Source of the DNA: Actinomycetota bacterium
GTDB lineage: Bacteria; Actinomycetota; Actinomycetes; S36-B12; UBA5976
Assembly: GCA_947491175.1 (NCBI GenBank)
Contig: CANLIF010000002.1
Coordinates: 1-33,494, forward strand
Direction of reading: 5' to 3'
DNA: 33,494 nt
Made by a program: the position numbers and the translations under genes. Positions 23,028 to 30,216 of the stretch are shown here, one piece after another. Every line of letters starts with the position of its first letter. The first letter of the stretch is position 1. The notes under the pieces are model-generated. The model saw only the letters and a list, made by a program, of their open reading frames with translations, had not been told where the DNA came from and did no database searches.

Positions 23028-24441
23028 AGTCCACGTATTCATCAGCAATTGCAAGCTGCAGCCATTGACGTGAATTCTCAGAATCACTTTCGCTTAGCAA
23101 GTAAGCCGGAAGCAAAATCGTAGAACCATCATTTAAGTACCAAGAGATGAGACTTTTCTCAGTACTAACAATAGTTATGCGATCGATGTTGGAAGCCAAT
23201 ACTGGCTGGCCTGCTTGGTTTCGAACTACCTTTGATGAATTTGAGTTGGTATCCATTTCCATTGGGTAGACCATGCCTTCCCGATAGACCTCTTGTGCCG
23301 CTAAGTTAGCCCATAGTGCATTTTGGCTTCGCTCTATTGCAGTCTTGGCACCAACGATGTTGTACTCGGCAGTTGGAACAAATTTCGCGAAGAAACCGTT
23401 TGCGTTCAAAATTGCATTGTCAGGACCGACAGTCATGGACCATGATTGATTCGTATAGATCCCATCGAGTAAAACTTTGGCAGTGACTAGCTTGTAAGCA
23501 TTTGCCATTTCAGTCCCGTAACCCCACTGGCCACCGTTATCTACTACGGTCCAGATAGCGGAGGCAGAATCGAAATTAAGCGCTCCAAATTTTTCTTTAG
23601 CTAAAACCAGAGCAGACTCGTCGCTTGGTAAAGTTCCGCTTGGTGTCTCACATTCGCTTGCAGCTGGCGCCGGCATTGGTTCGGAAGTTGCAGCTGGCTC
23701 TGCAGTCGCTACATCAACACCTGCTACACCGGCAGTAGAACTGGACTTAGTGTCATACATCGGCATGTCACCTCCGCAGTAAACAGGGTTTACTGACGAG
23801 TCACTGTAATTCCAAGTTACTAATTGGCTTAAATCCCAACTTGCACCACTAATTTGTGCGACTGCTTTGACATAATTCTTGTCACCAACGAAGTAACCAT
23901 CTGACTTGCCTCCAATGATTTTCCCCGTTACTGAAAAAACATTCGCAATTTTCTCAAGCTGGGTTTTGCGATCGATGTCACTGGCATCGAAGGTGTAACC
24001 AACTTGGACACCTGAAGTATCCGAAATACTTGAATCAGCTTCTAGATATGCTCGGCCGCCCCAACCCCACAAAGCACTCGAAGACATTTTTGAATCTTGG
24101 GAGCCAGATGGCGCTCCACTTACCGAGTCGGGAGCCCCCATTTCAGGAGCAGAAATAGGTGCATAAACGAAATTTGAGTCGGAACTTGATTGTGCTGCAA
24201 TCGTGTATCCGGCGCCGCCACCAACAAACAGCGCAACACTGGCTGCAACCGCAACTGGGGCAAGCCAAGAACGCTTAGAGATTGGCACTACTTTGTTGGT
24301 TTCGGCAAGTACCGAAGCCCGAATCGCTGCTAAGTCAGGGGCAGCAGCTGAACTTGCTGGATCATTGGCCCGCAGCAATTCCCAAGCCTGGTCGCCCTTC
24401 GTACCTTCATTGCCAAATTCGTTGTCAGATTCATTGCTCAT
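23020..24441 (-). CDS. Anti-sigma-like membrane protein with large exported domain
   Basis: 473 residues. The cytoplasmic part (1-60) is short and acidic, with WELLRANDPA and LAAIRASVLAE segments like the sigma-binding regions found beside ECF factors in actinobacteria. One transmembrane helix follows (about 60-83), then a roughly 390-residue exported part rich in Ser, Ala and Asp, containing three cysteines that could pair. There is no HxxxCxxC zinc motif, so it is not a classical ZAS anti-sigma. The start at 24441 has AGGAGA upstream. It is divergent from the ECF sigma gene, and both share the same promoter motif, which supports the pairing. The exported domain is not recognised. Confidence 0.65.
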   Translation of the reverse strand: MSNESDNEFGNEGTKGDQAWELLRANDPASSAAAPDLAAIRASVLAETNKVVPISKRSWLAPVAVAASVALFVGGGAGYTIAAQSSSDSNFVYAPISAPEMGAPDSVSGAPSGSQDSKMSSSALWGWGGRAYLEADSSISDTSGVQVGYTFDASDIDRKTQLEKIANVFSVTGKIIGGKSDGYFVGDKNYVKAVAQISGASWDLSQLVTWNYSDSSVNPVYCGGDMPMYDTKSSSTAGVAGVDVATAEPAATSEPMPAPAASECETPSGTLPSDESALVLAKEKFGALNFDSASAIWTVVDNGGQWGYGTEMANAYKLVTAKVLLDGIYTNQSWSMTVGPDNAILNANGFFAKFVPTAEYNIVGAKTAIERSQNALWANLAAQEVYREGMVYPMEMDTNSNSSKVVRNQAGQPVLASNIDRITIVSTEKSLISWYLNDGSTILLPAYLLSESDSENSRQWLQLAIADEYVDFN

Positions 24442-24469
24442 GATTTCTCCTATTTGCTCTCTACCCTTC

Positions 24470-24497
24470 TTATGTCGCTAGTTCTGCAAATCTTTCA
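24470..24497 (-). promoter_or_regulatory. Minus-strand copy of the shared ECF-type promoter motif
   Basis: Reading the minus strand: TGAAAGA (24497-24491), 13 bases, CGACATAA (24477-24470), then 28 bases to the ATG at 24441. The same two blocks with the same 13-base gap occur on the plus strand. They are the only clear promoter-like blocks before this gene. Confidence 0.75.
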
Positions 24498-24526
24498 CTA
24501 AGATTTAACGGTTTTTTGGCTATTTT

Positions 24527-24554
24527 TGAAAGAAACCATTGGGTTTCGACATAA
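24527..24554 (+). promoter_or_regulatory. Plus-strand copy of the shared ECF-type promoter motif
   Basis: TGAAAGA (24527-24533), 13 bases, CGACATAA (24547-24554), then 32 bases to the GTG at 24587. The gap includes a small inverted repeat GAAACC-ATTG-GGTTTC (24532-24547). The exact match to the minus-strand motif suggests both are read by the ECF sigma factor encoded here. Confidence 0.75.
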
Positions 24555-24586
24555 ATTGGTAATAACAGCAATCGGGGGAGTTTCTG

Positions 24587-25057
24587 GTGTCCGCACTTGA
24601 GTTCGAGGAACTCTACGAACGCCATGCTCTCGAGGTTTATCGATACATATCCCGTCGTCACATTGGCAACGATTCCCAAGATTTAACCAGCGATGTTTTT
24701 GTCATCGCATTTCAAAAAATCAATTCGATACCTGTTGGGTCAGAATTACCTTGGCTCTACAGAACCGCATGGAATGTGTTGGCAAACGCGCATCGAAAAA
24801 ATGACCCGATCCCAACAGATTTTGTTTTAAGTGAAGTTGAACCTGACTGCGCTGACGAAGTTATAACTAATGATCAGTTAAGTAAGGCTTGGAAACTTGT
24901 CCCTGACAAGGATCGTGAAGTTTTGCGATTGGCTGCCTGGGAAGGCCTTAACGGTAAAGAATTAGCGCAAGCACTAGGCATTTCCGAAGGTGGTGCCGGA
25001 GCGGCCTTGTCGCGAGCCCGAGCGAATTTGCGCAAAGCTTGGGATCAAGAGAACTAG
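24587..25057 (+). CDS. RNA polymerase ECF-type sigma factor
   Basis: 156 residues from a GTG at 24587, with GGGGGAG six to seven bases upstream. Sigma region 2 (about 1-70): FEELYERHALEVYRYISRR, then QDLTSDVFVIAFQK and LPWLYRTAWNVLANAHR (the -10 binding and 2.4-like part). Sigma region 4 (about 100-152): DREVLRLAAWEGLNGKELAQALGISEGGAGAALSRARANLRK, a helix-turn-helix for the -35. Short linker and no region 3 or N-terminal extension, as expected for an ECF factor. It most likely activates its own promoter and that of the divergent membrane protein. Its stop touches the end of the SDR gene on the other strand. Confidence 0.9.
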   Translation: MSALEFEELYERHALEVYRYISRRHIGNDSQDLTSDVFVIAFQKINSIPVGSELPWLYRTAWNVLANAHRKNDPIPTDFVLSEVEPDCADEVITNDQLSKAWKLVPDKDREVLRLAAWEGLNGKELAQALGISEGGAGAALSRARANLRKAWDQEN

Positions 25058-25813
25058 TTACATTCTTAAGTAAGAAGCGCCGTTGAAGTCGAGCACTGCG
25101 CCACTTGCCCAAAGTGAATCTTTGGATGCCAAGAAATAAATTGCTCTAGCTAATTCATCAGGTTCAGCCACTCGACCAAATGGACTTTGATTTCGGATGT
25201 CATTGCCAGTTGGACCATCCAGAAGTTCTGCTGCCATTTCAGTATCAACAAAACCTGGAGCTAACGTAGTTACGCCGATTCCTTCCGGAGCTAATGCTTT
25301 TGCAATTGATTGACCGAATGCAACAATTGCCGCTTTGCTAGCGCCATACGCTGGGCTAACTGGTTCCCCGCGGAAAGCACCACGAGATCCGACGTTAACA
25401 ATTCGGGAATCACCATGACGTGGCATGTATTGCAGTGCACACCAAGTGACATTTGCAGCTCCAGTTAAATTCACACCCAAAGTGTCTGACCAAGCTTTTT
25501 GCCAAACTTCGTAACTCGAGGATTCAATGGGATGATCAAAGAAAACACCAGCGTTGTTAATCAAAATGTCGATGTGACCAAACTCTTTTGCAACAGCATC
25601 GACCATAACTTTGATGGCATCAGCATCACGCAAATCCGCCTGAGTTGTCATGTGCCCCGAACCAGGCAGTGATGCCATTACTTCGGCGGCTAGGTCACCA
25701 TTTGAGCTGTAGTGCACTGCGATTCGATCACCTTGCTCAGCAAAATGCTTTGCAATGCTGGCTCCAATTCCACGCGAGCCTCCGGTCACTAATACTGTGC
25801 GTTGCTTAGTCAT
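25058..25813 (-). CDS. SDR-family oxidoreductase
   Basis: 251 residues, ATG at 25813 with AAGGAG eight bases upstream. Classical SDR motifs: TGGSRGIG, NNAGVFF, the catalytic serine in NVGSRG, Y-G-A-S-K, and PGFVDTEM, followed by a typical DFNGASYLRM tail. It begins with VLVTGG directly after the start. It probably uses NADPH. The last gene of a six-gene minus-strand run, 11 bases behind a zinc alcohol dehydrogenase. The substrate is unknown. Confidence 0.87.
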   Translation of the reverse strand: MTKQRTVLVTGGSRGIGASIAKHFAEQGDRIAVHYSSNGDLAAEVMASLPGSGHMTTQADLRDADAIKVMVDAVAKEFGHIDILINNAGVFFDHPIESSSYEVWQKAWSDTLGVNLTGAANVTWCALQYMPRHGDSRIVNVGSRGAFRGEPVSPAYGASKAAIVAFGQSIAKALAPEGIGVTTLAPGFVDTEMAAELLDGPTGNDIRNQSPFGRVAEPDELARAIYFLASKDSLWASGAVLDFNGASYLRM

Positions 25814-25824
25814 TTCAATACTCC

Positions 25825-26868
25825 TTAGATGGTGGCAGTGTCAATTACGAAGCGGTAGCGAACGTCACTAGCGAGCACGCGGTCGTAAGCCTCGTTGATC
25901 GCGCTTGCTGGAATGATTTCGATGTCACTGACAATGTTGTGCTTGCCACAGAAATCAAGCATTTCTTGTGTCTCTTTAATGCTGCCAATGTTTGAGCCAG
26001 AAAGACTCAACTGACGACCCATCAGGATGCTGCCATCGAGCGAATATGGCTTACCTGGCGCACCAACGACAACGAGTGAACCCCACTGGCGAAGCGTTCC
26101 AATGTAGCGATGAATTTCAATTTCAGCCGACACGGTATTAATAATGATGTCAAAAGTGTTTGCAAGTTTCTTTAACTCTTCTTTGTCAGAAGTAACAACA
26201 AAACTTTGAGCTCCCATAGCTAACGCATCATCGCGTTTGCCTTCACTGTGGCTCATTACAGTAACTTCAGCACCCATAGCAACTGCAATCTTTACTGCCA
26301 TGTGTCCAAGTCCGCCGAGTCCCATGACAGCAACTTTTTTGCCAGGACCGGCATTCCAATGCCGAAGTGGTGAGAAAGTTGTAATTCCCGCGCATAACAA
26401 AGGCGCAGCACCGGCACGATCAAGATTTGCTGGCACATGTAATGCATAGTCAGCTTTGACTACAACATTCTTGGAGTAGCCACCGTAAGTAGGAGTAACG
26501 CCATCGCGCTCCGTACCGTTGTAGGTGTAAGCCGAATTATCCAGACACCAGTGATCGTTGCCAGCCAAGCAGTATTCGCAACTGCCACAGGAATCAACAA
26601 AGCAACCTACGCCAGCGACATCACCGATTTTGAATTTCGTAACATCTGATCCAATGGTGACAACTGTGCCCACGATTTCATGTCCAGGAACCATGGGGAA
26701 AATTGCTTCGCCCCACTCTTCTTTAACTTGATGAATATCAGAGTGACAAATTCCGGCAAACTCAATGTCAATTGAAATGTCATTTGCACCTACGTCACGG
26801 CGATCAAATTCCCACGGTTCAATTTTTCCGTTGGCAACCTGTGCTGCGTAACCTTTTGTTTTTGCCAT
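25825..26868 (-). CDS. Zinc-dependent NAD(P) alcohol dehydrogenase (cinnamyl/YahK type)
   Basis: 347 residues, ATG at 26868 with AAGGAG upstream. Catalytic zinc ligands C41 (GICHSDIHQ), H63-E64 (PGHEIVG) and a cysteine in APLLCAGIT; structural zinc cysteines C94, C97, C100 and C108. The cofactor motif GLGGLGHMAVKIA and SHSEGK place it in the cinnamyl alcohol dehydrogenase/YahK group, which reduces aldehydes with NADPH (Ser-Xaa-Ser after the second beta strand). Separated from the MGMT gene by 52 bases, the largest gap in the run. Confidence 0.9.
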   Translation of the reverse strand: MAKTKGYAAQVANGKIEPWEFDRRDVGANDISIDIEFAGICHSDIHQVKEEWGEAIFPMVPGHEIVGTVVTIGSDVTKFKIGDVAGVGCFVDSCGSCEYCLAGNDHWCLDNSAYTYNGTERDGVTPTYGGYSKNVVVKADYALHVPANLDRAGAAPLLCAGITTFSPLRHWNAGPGKKVAVMGLGGLGHMAVKIAVAMGAEVTVMSHSEGKRDDALAMGAQSFVVTSDKEELKKLANTFDIIINTVSAEIEIHRYIGTLRQWGSLVVVGAPGKPYSLDGSILMGRQLSLSGSNIGSIKETQEMLDFCGKHNIVSDIEIIPASAINEAYDRVLASDVRYRFVIDTATI

Positions 26869-26920
26869 GTCTACTCCTTGTTATGCCTGAAAGCCTACTG
26901 AGTAAACAATTTCGCGCAGA

Positions 26921-27430
26921 CTAGAGGTCAACACCTTCGTGGATTAGTAACTTCGACTTTAAGTCCACGCCAAATCCGTAGTTGCCGATTGCGCCACCAG
27001 TTTTAACCACGCGGTGACACGGGACAATTGGCGCAATTAAGTTAGTTGCCATTGCCGTACCAGCGGCCCTTACAGCCAGTGGTCTACCGGCTTTCGCCGC
27101 AAGGTCCGCGTAACTAATGACAGTGCCAGCTTTAACTTTGCGTAAAGCCTTCCAGACATCTTGGGTGAATTCGCCACCTGGCTGCCGGACTTTTAAAGTT
27201 TTAAATGCGTTAAGGTCGCCATCAACCCATGACTTCACCACTGATGTAATACCGGCAAGTTTGGCATCAGATTTGAATTCCACAATGTTCAATTTGTGTC
27301 CAGACTGTTTCAAGAAGTTTGGGATGTCGCTGAATGCTGCGCCAATTACAATTGGCTCTATGGACGTATCCACAAAAGTTGCGATCGGTCCCCATGGAGT
27401 TTTGATTTCGTAGCCTAAGACTAAAGTCAT
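26921..27430 (-). CDS. ogt: Methylated-DNA-[protein]-cysteine S-methyltransferase
   Basis: 169 residues ending with the MGMT catalytic core: FTQDVWKALRKVKAGTVISYADLAAKAG, RAAGTAMATN, and active Cys138 in PIVPCHRVV, followed by GNYGFG. It transfers the methyl group from O6-methylguanine to the cysteine, a suicidal repair reaction. The N-terminal part is short, as in Ogt. It lies two bases behind the VOC gene and is translated from ATG 27430. Confidence 0.92.
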   Translation of the reverse strand: MTLVLGYEIKTPWGPIATFVDTSIEPIVIGAAFSDIPNFLKQSGHKLNIVEFKSDAKLAGITSVVKSWVDGDLNAFKTLKVRQPGGEFTQDVWKALRKVKAGTVISYADLAAKAGRPLAVRAAGTAMATNLIAPIVPCHRVVKTGGAIGNYGFGVDLKSKLLIHEGVDL

Positions 27431-27432
27431 GA

Positions 27433-27825
27433 TTACTGATCTTTACGTTCGATGAAGTCCCACTTGTTTCCGTACTTATCAGCAAACACAACCACCTTGC
27501 CAAATTCTTCTAGCCGTGGTTCTTCAGTGAACGAAACATTATGTTCTGCCATGTGGGTATAGTCCCGATCAAAGTTATCGGTGTACAAGAAAAACATCAC
27601 CCGACCCCCAGACTGATTACCTATCGCAGCGCTCTGCTCTGGTGATGCAGCTTGAGCGAGCAATAATGCAGCGCCGTGATTTGGATCTGGTGCAACAACA
27701 ACCCACCGCTTAGTTTCAGACATTTTGGTGTCTTCAATTAGCTTAAATCCAAGTGCAGTTGTGTAGTAATCGATCGCAGTGTTGTAATCATCTACTACAA
27801 CAGTAATCATTCCGAGGCGTGACAT
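27433..27825 (-). CDS. VOC-family (glyoxalase/bleomycin-resistance-like) protein
   Basis: 130 residues. The repeated beta-alpha-beta-beta-beta pattern of vicinal oxygen chelate proteins is visible: GMITVVVDDYNTAIDYYTTALGFKL at the start and DNFDRDYTHMAEHNVSFTEEPRLEEFGKVVVFADKYGNKWDFIE at the end. The DKYGN turn and the closing E are typical of metal-binding members. Substrate unknown. It starts at 27825, directly touching the stop of the aminotransferase-like gene. Confidence 0.85.
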   Translation of the reverse strand: MSRLGMITVVVDDYNTAIDYYTTALGFKLIEDTKMSETKRWVVVAPDPNHGAALLLAQAASPEQSAAIGNQSGGRVMFFLYTDNFDRDYTHMAEHNVSFTEEPRLEEFGKVVVFADKYGNKWDFIERKDQ

Positions 27826-28974
27826 TTAGTCCTCGAGCACACTAGCCATACGGATCACGGCTTCTTTGATGATTTCTTTGCTAGTTGCCATATTTAAGCG
27901 AACAAAATCTTTGCCAACTCCACCAAATAGAGCTCCATTACCTAGAGCGACTCGGCCTTTATCTAAAAGCAGCTGGGTAACTTCGTCTTGGCCGTAAGCA
28001 CTTAAATCAATCCACGCTAAGTATGTGCCGTTCGGAACGGTGTACTTCGCTTTTGGCAAGTGCTTTTTTAGCAATTTAGCCAGGTAATGACGGTTCTCGT
28101 CAATATTTTTTAACACTGCCTTTAGCCATGGTTCACCTTGGTTATACGCAGCAATCCCGGCCCAAACTCCAAATAGTGAAGCTCGCTCAGACACTAAAAC
28201 TGGCAGTAAAGCCAATCGGTCATTTATCACAGAATTATCCGCAACAATGTGGGCGCACTTCAGGCTAGCCAGGTTCCACGCCTTACTTGCTGAAGTTATG
28301 CAAACTCCAGTTTCACGCGCAGCGTCACTGACATTTAAATAAGGAACAAATTTTGTCTCTTTGAAAATCAATGGTGCATGGATTTCATCACTGATAACCA
28401 AAACATTATATTTCTTAGCTAGCTCTGCGATTTTCTCTAACTCATCCAAGGTAAACACATGCCCTACTGGATTGTGTGGATGGCAAAGAATGTAAGCCTT
28501 GGCACCGGCAGCAAATGCATCCTCAAGACCAGCAAGGTCTAGCGCCCACGAGTCACCCAAGTGTTTTAGCGGTGCGTCAACCACTTCGCAGTTTGCTTCT
28601 TTGATCCAATTAAAGAAATTTAAATAGACCGGGGTATTGACTACAACTTTGTCACCAGGTTTCGTCCAAAGCCTCAAAACTTCAATACCTGCAACGCCAA
28701 CGTCAGTCGCTAAGTAAAACTGATCCTGGTTTACTGTCCAGTTCCAATTTCGCTTGGCAAAATTAGCAAATGCTCGGGGCAGTTCAGGGTCGAGAACTGA
28801 ATAGCCAGTGTCACTTCGCTTGACCATGTCAATCAAGACATCGCGGATCGGCTTTGCAATTGGAAAATCCATCTCGGCGACCGGCAGTGGCAAAACATCT
28901 TCTGGAAAACTTCGCCACTTCTCGCTGCGTCGGTTACGTAACTCACTTAAGGAATCTGCGGAAACTCTGGCCAT
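27826..28974 (-). CDS. MalY/PatB-type PLP-dependent beta-lyase (cystathionine beta-lyase)
   Basis: 382 residues of the fold-type I aminotransferase family: N-terminal PLPVAEMDFPIAKPIR, Y58-containing DTGYSV loop, TPVYLNF, N168 in HPHNPVG, D196 in SDEIHAPL, and PLP-binding K231 in SASKAWNLASLKCA. The PLPVAEMDF start and SASKAWN motif are hallmarks of MalY/PatB, which cleave cystathionine or other Cys S-conjugates to pyruvate, ammonia and a thiol. Second gene of the minus-strand run, 19 bases behind a zinc dehydrogenase. Regulatory activity as in E. coli MalY is not predicted. Confidence 0.9.
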   Translation of the reverse strand: MARVSADSLSELRNRRSEKWRSFPEDVLPLPVAEMDFPIAKPIRDVLIDMVKRSDTGYSVLDPELPRAFANFAKRNWNWTVNQDQFYLATDVGVAGIEVLRLWTKPGDKVVVNTPVYLNFFNWIKEANCEVVDAPLKHLGDSWALDLAGLEDAFAAGAKAYILCHPHNPVGHVFTLDELEKIAELAKKYNVLVISDEIHAPLIFKETKFVPYLNVSDAARETGVCITSASKAWNLASLKCAHIVADNSVINDRLALLPVLVSERASLFGVWAGIAAYNQGEPWLKAVLKNIDENRHYLAKLLKKHLPKAKYTVPNGTYLAWIDLSAYGQDEVTQLLLDKGRVALGNGALFGGVGKDFVRLNMATSKEIIKEAVIRMASVLED

Positions 28975-28993
28975 GTAGTCAGGCTAGCAATGC

Positions 28994-30037
28994 TTAGGGC
29001 TTAATGATGGTGATACCTGGCAATGGATTGGTTCCCAGGCCAGCAAGAGCGTCAGGAACTTGTTCCAAAGTGATCGTTCGTTCTACTAATGTGTCAGGGC
29101 GCAAGGTGCCATCCGCTATTTCACTTAACATCTGTGGGTAGTGCGCGGCAGACATGCCATGACTGCCCATGATTGATAACTCGCGACTGATAACGGTGTG
29201 CATTGGGATTGTTGCCTGATCCTTAACTTCTGCAGGAGGCAACAAACCAACCTGAACATGTCGTCCTAATCTTCGCAAAGATTCCACTGCAAGTTTGCTG
29301 GTTGCAATACTGCCGAGAGCATCAATAGTTAAGTCAGCACCAGCTGGTGCGTACCTTTTAATTTCTTTGACAACATCATCGTGAATTGAATCGAGCACGT
29401 AGTCTGCGCCGGCTAATCGTGCGCGATCCCGAGCTGGGTTTGAAGTATCAATTCCAACAACAGTGGCCCCGCGAGATTTCGCAATCATGATCGCAGCCAG
29501 CCCAATCCCTCCACAACCAAATACTGCAACGGTTTCACCCGCCTGGACTTTACCTACGTGCACAACAGCGCGATATGAAGTTGCAAAGCGGCAACCCAGC
29601 GCAGCAGCAGTTTCAAAACTCATCGAGTCAGGTAGCGCAACAACATTAAAGTCGGCATGTGGAATCCGAACGTATTCAGCAAACGATCCTGGACCATTAA
29701 ACCCTGGCTGCCATTGGTAGAGACAAACTTGCGCATTGCCAGCTTTGCAATCAATGCAATCACCACAGCCACAAACAAACGGAACTGTTACTCGGTCGCC
29801 AACTTTCCAGTTCTTAACATCAGCGCCGACTTCTGAAATCACGCCAGCAAACTCATGGCCCGGCACATGTGGCAGCTCAGTGATATCAGAATCGTGACCT
29901 TGCCAGCCATGCCAATCACTTCGGCATAGTCCGGTTGCCTCAACCTTGATAACCACGCCATGAGGCCTGGCAACTGGCATGTCCCGATCGGCTACATATA
30001 AGGGGCTGCCAAAGGCATCGAATTGGGCTACGCGCAT
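28994..30037 (-). CDS. Zinc-dependent alcohol dehydrogenase (MDR family)
   Basis: 347 residues. Catalytic Cys38 (GLCRSDWHGW) and H61-E62 (PGHEFAG); structural zinc cysteines C91, C94, C97 and C105; cofactor motif FGCGGIGLAAIMIA and acidic residue after VVGID, which suggests NAD. It is the first gene of the six-gene run. The start codon is preceded by TACCAT nine to fourteen bases upstream but no Shine-Dalgarno, so the mRNA may be leaderless. It is divergent from the dnaK operon across 82 bases before the HAIR. Confidence 0.88.
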   Translation of the reverse strand: MRVAQFDAFGSPLYVADRDMPVARPHGVVIKVEATGLCRSDWHGWQGHDSDITELPHVPGHEFAGVISEVGADVKNWKVGDRVTVPFVCGCGDCIDCKAGNAQVCLYQWQPGFNGPGSFAEYVRIPHADFNVVALPDSMSFETAAALGCRFATSYRAVVHVGKVQAGETVAVFGCGGIGLAAIMIAKSRGATVVGIDTSNPARDRARLAGADYVLDSIHDDVVKEIKRYAPAGADLTIDALGSIATSKLAVESLRRLGRHVQVGLLPPAEVKDQATIPMHTVISRELSIMGSHGMSAAHYPQMLSEIADGTLRPDTLVERTITLEQVPDALAGLGTNPLPGITIIKP

Positions 30038-30085
30038 GGAGTAATGGTATTCCAGCCTGGTTTATCCACAGAAATGGCCCTCAAT

Positions 30086-30113
30086 TTGCAAATAATCTCT
30101 TTCTGCGTATGCT
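30086..30113 (+). promoter_or_regulatory. dnaK promoter
   Basis: TTGCAA (30086-30091), 16 bases, TATGCT (30108-30113). The start of transcription would fall at about 30120, inside the HAIR operator, which fits repression by HspR. Confidence 0.55.
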
Positions 30114-30119
30114 AAAAGG

Positions 30120-30142
30120 CATTGAGTCAACCCGACTCAATG
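30120..30142. promoter_or_regulatory. HAIR operator (HspR binding inverted repeat)
   Basis: ATTGAGT (30121-30127), 7 bases, ACTCAAT (30135-30141), with one more C/G pair outside. It differs from the classical actinobacterial consensus CTTGAGT-N7-ACTCAAG by one symmetric base change. HspR, usually encoded after dnaJ and so outside the window, represses the dnaK operon through it. Confidence 0.9.
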
Positions 30143-30180
30143 TATCTGATGCCAAGCGTTTCAGGTGCCGTGAGTCGGGT
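30130..30180 (+). promoter_or_regulatory. dnaK leader long-range stem (possible thermosensor)
   Basis: ACCCGACTCA (30130-30139) is perfectly complementary to TGAGTCGGGT (30171-30180), a 10-bp stem. The loop holds a nested CTGA/TCAG pair (30146-30149 with 30161-30164). The left arm reuses the right half of the HAIR. It ends 26 bases before the ribosome-binding site. Confidence 0.5.
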
Positions 30181-30216
30181 ATGACTATAAGCGAAAACCC
30201 TTTCTTGGAGGAAAAA

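Noticed and set aside
30181..30216. Upstream in-frame ATG extending dnaK by 12 residues
   Set aside because: It lacks a ribosome-binding site, while GGAGG stands correctly before the ATG at 30217 and the family start is MAKAVGIDLGTT.
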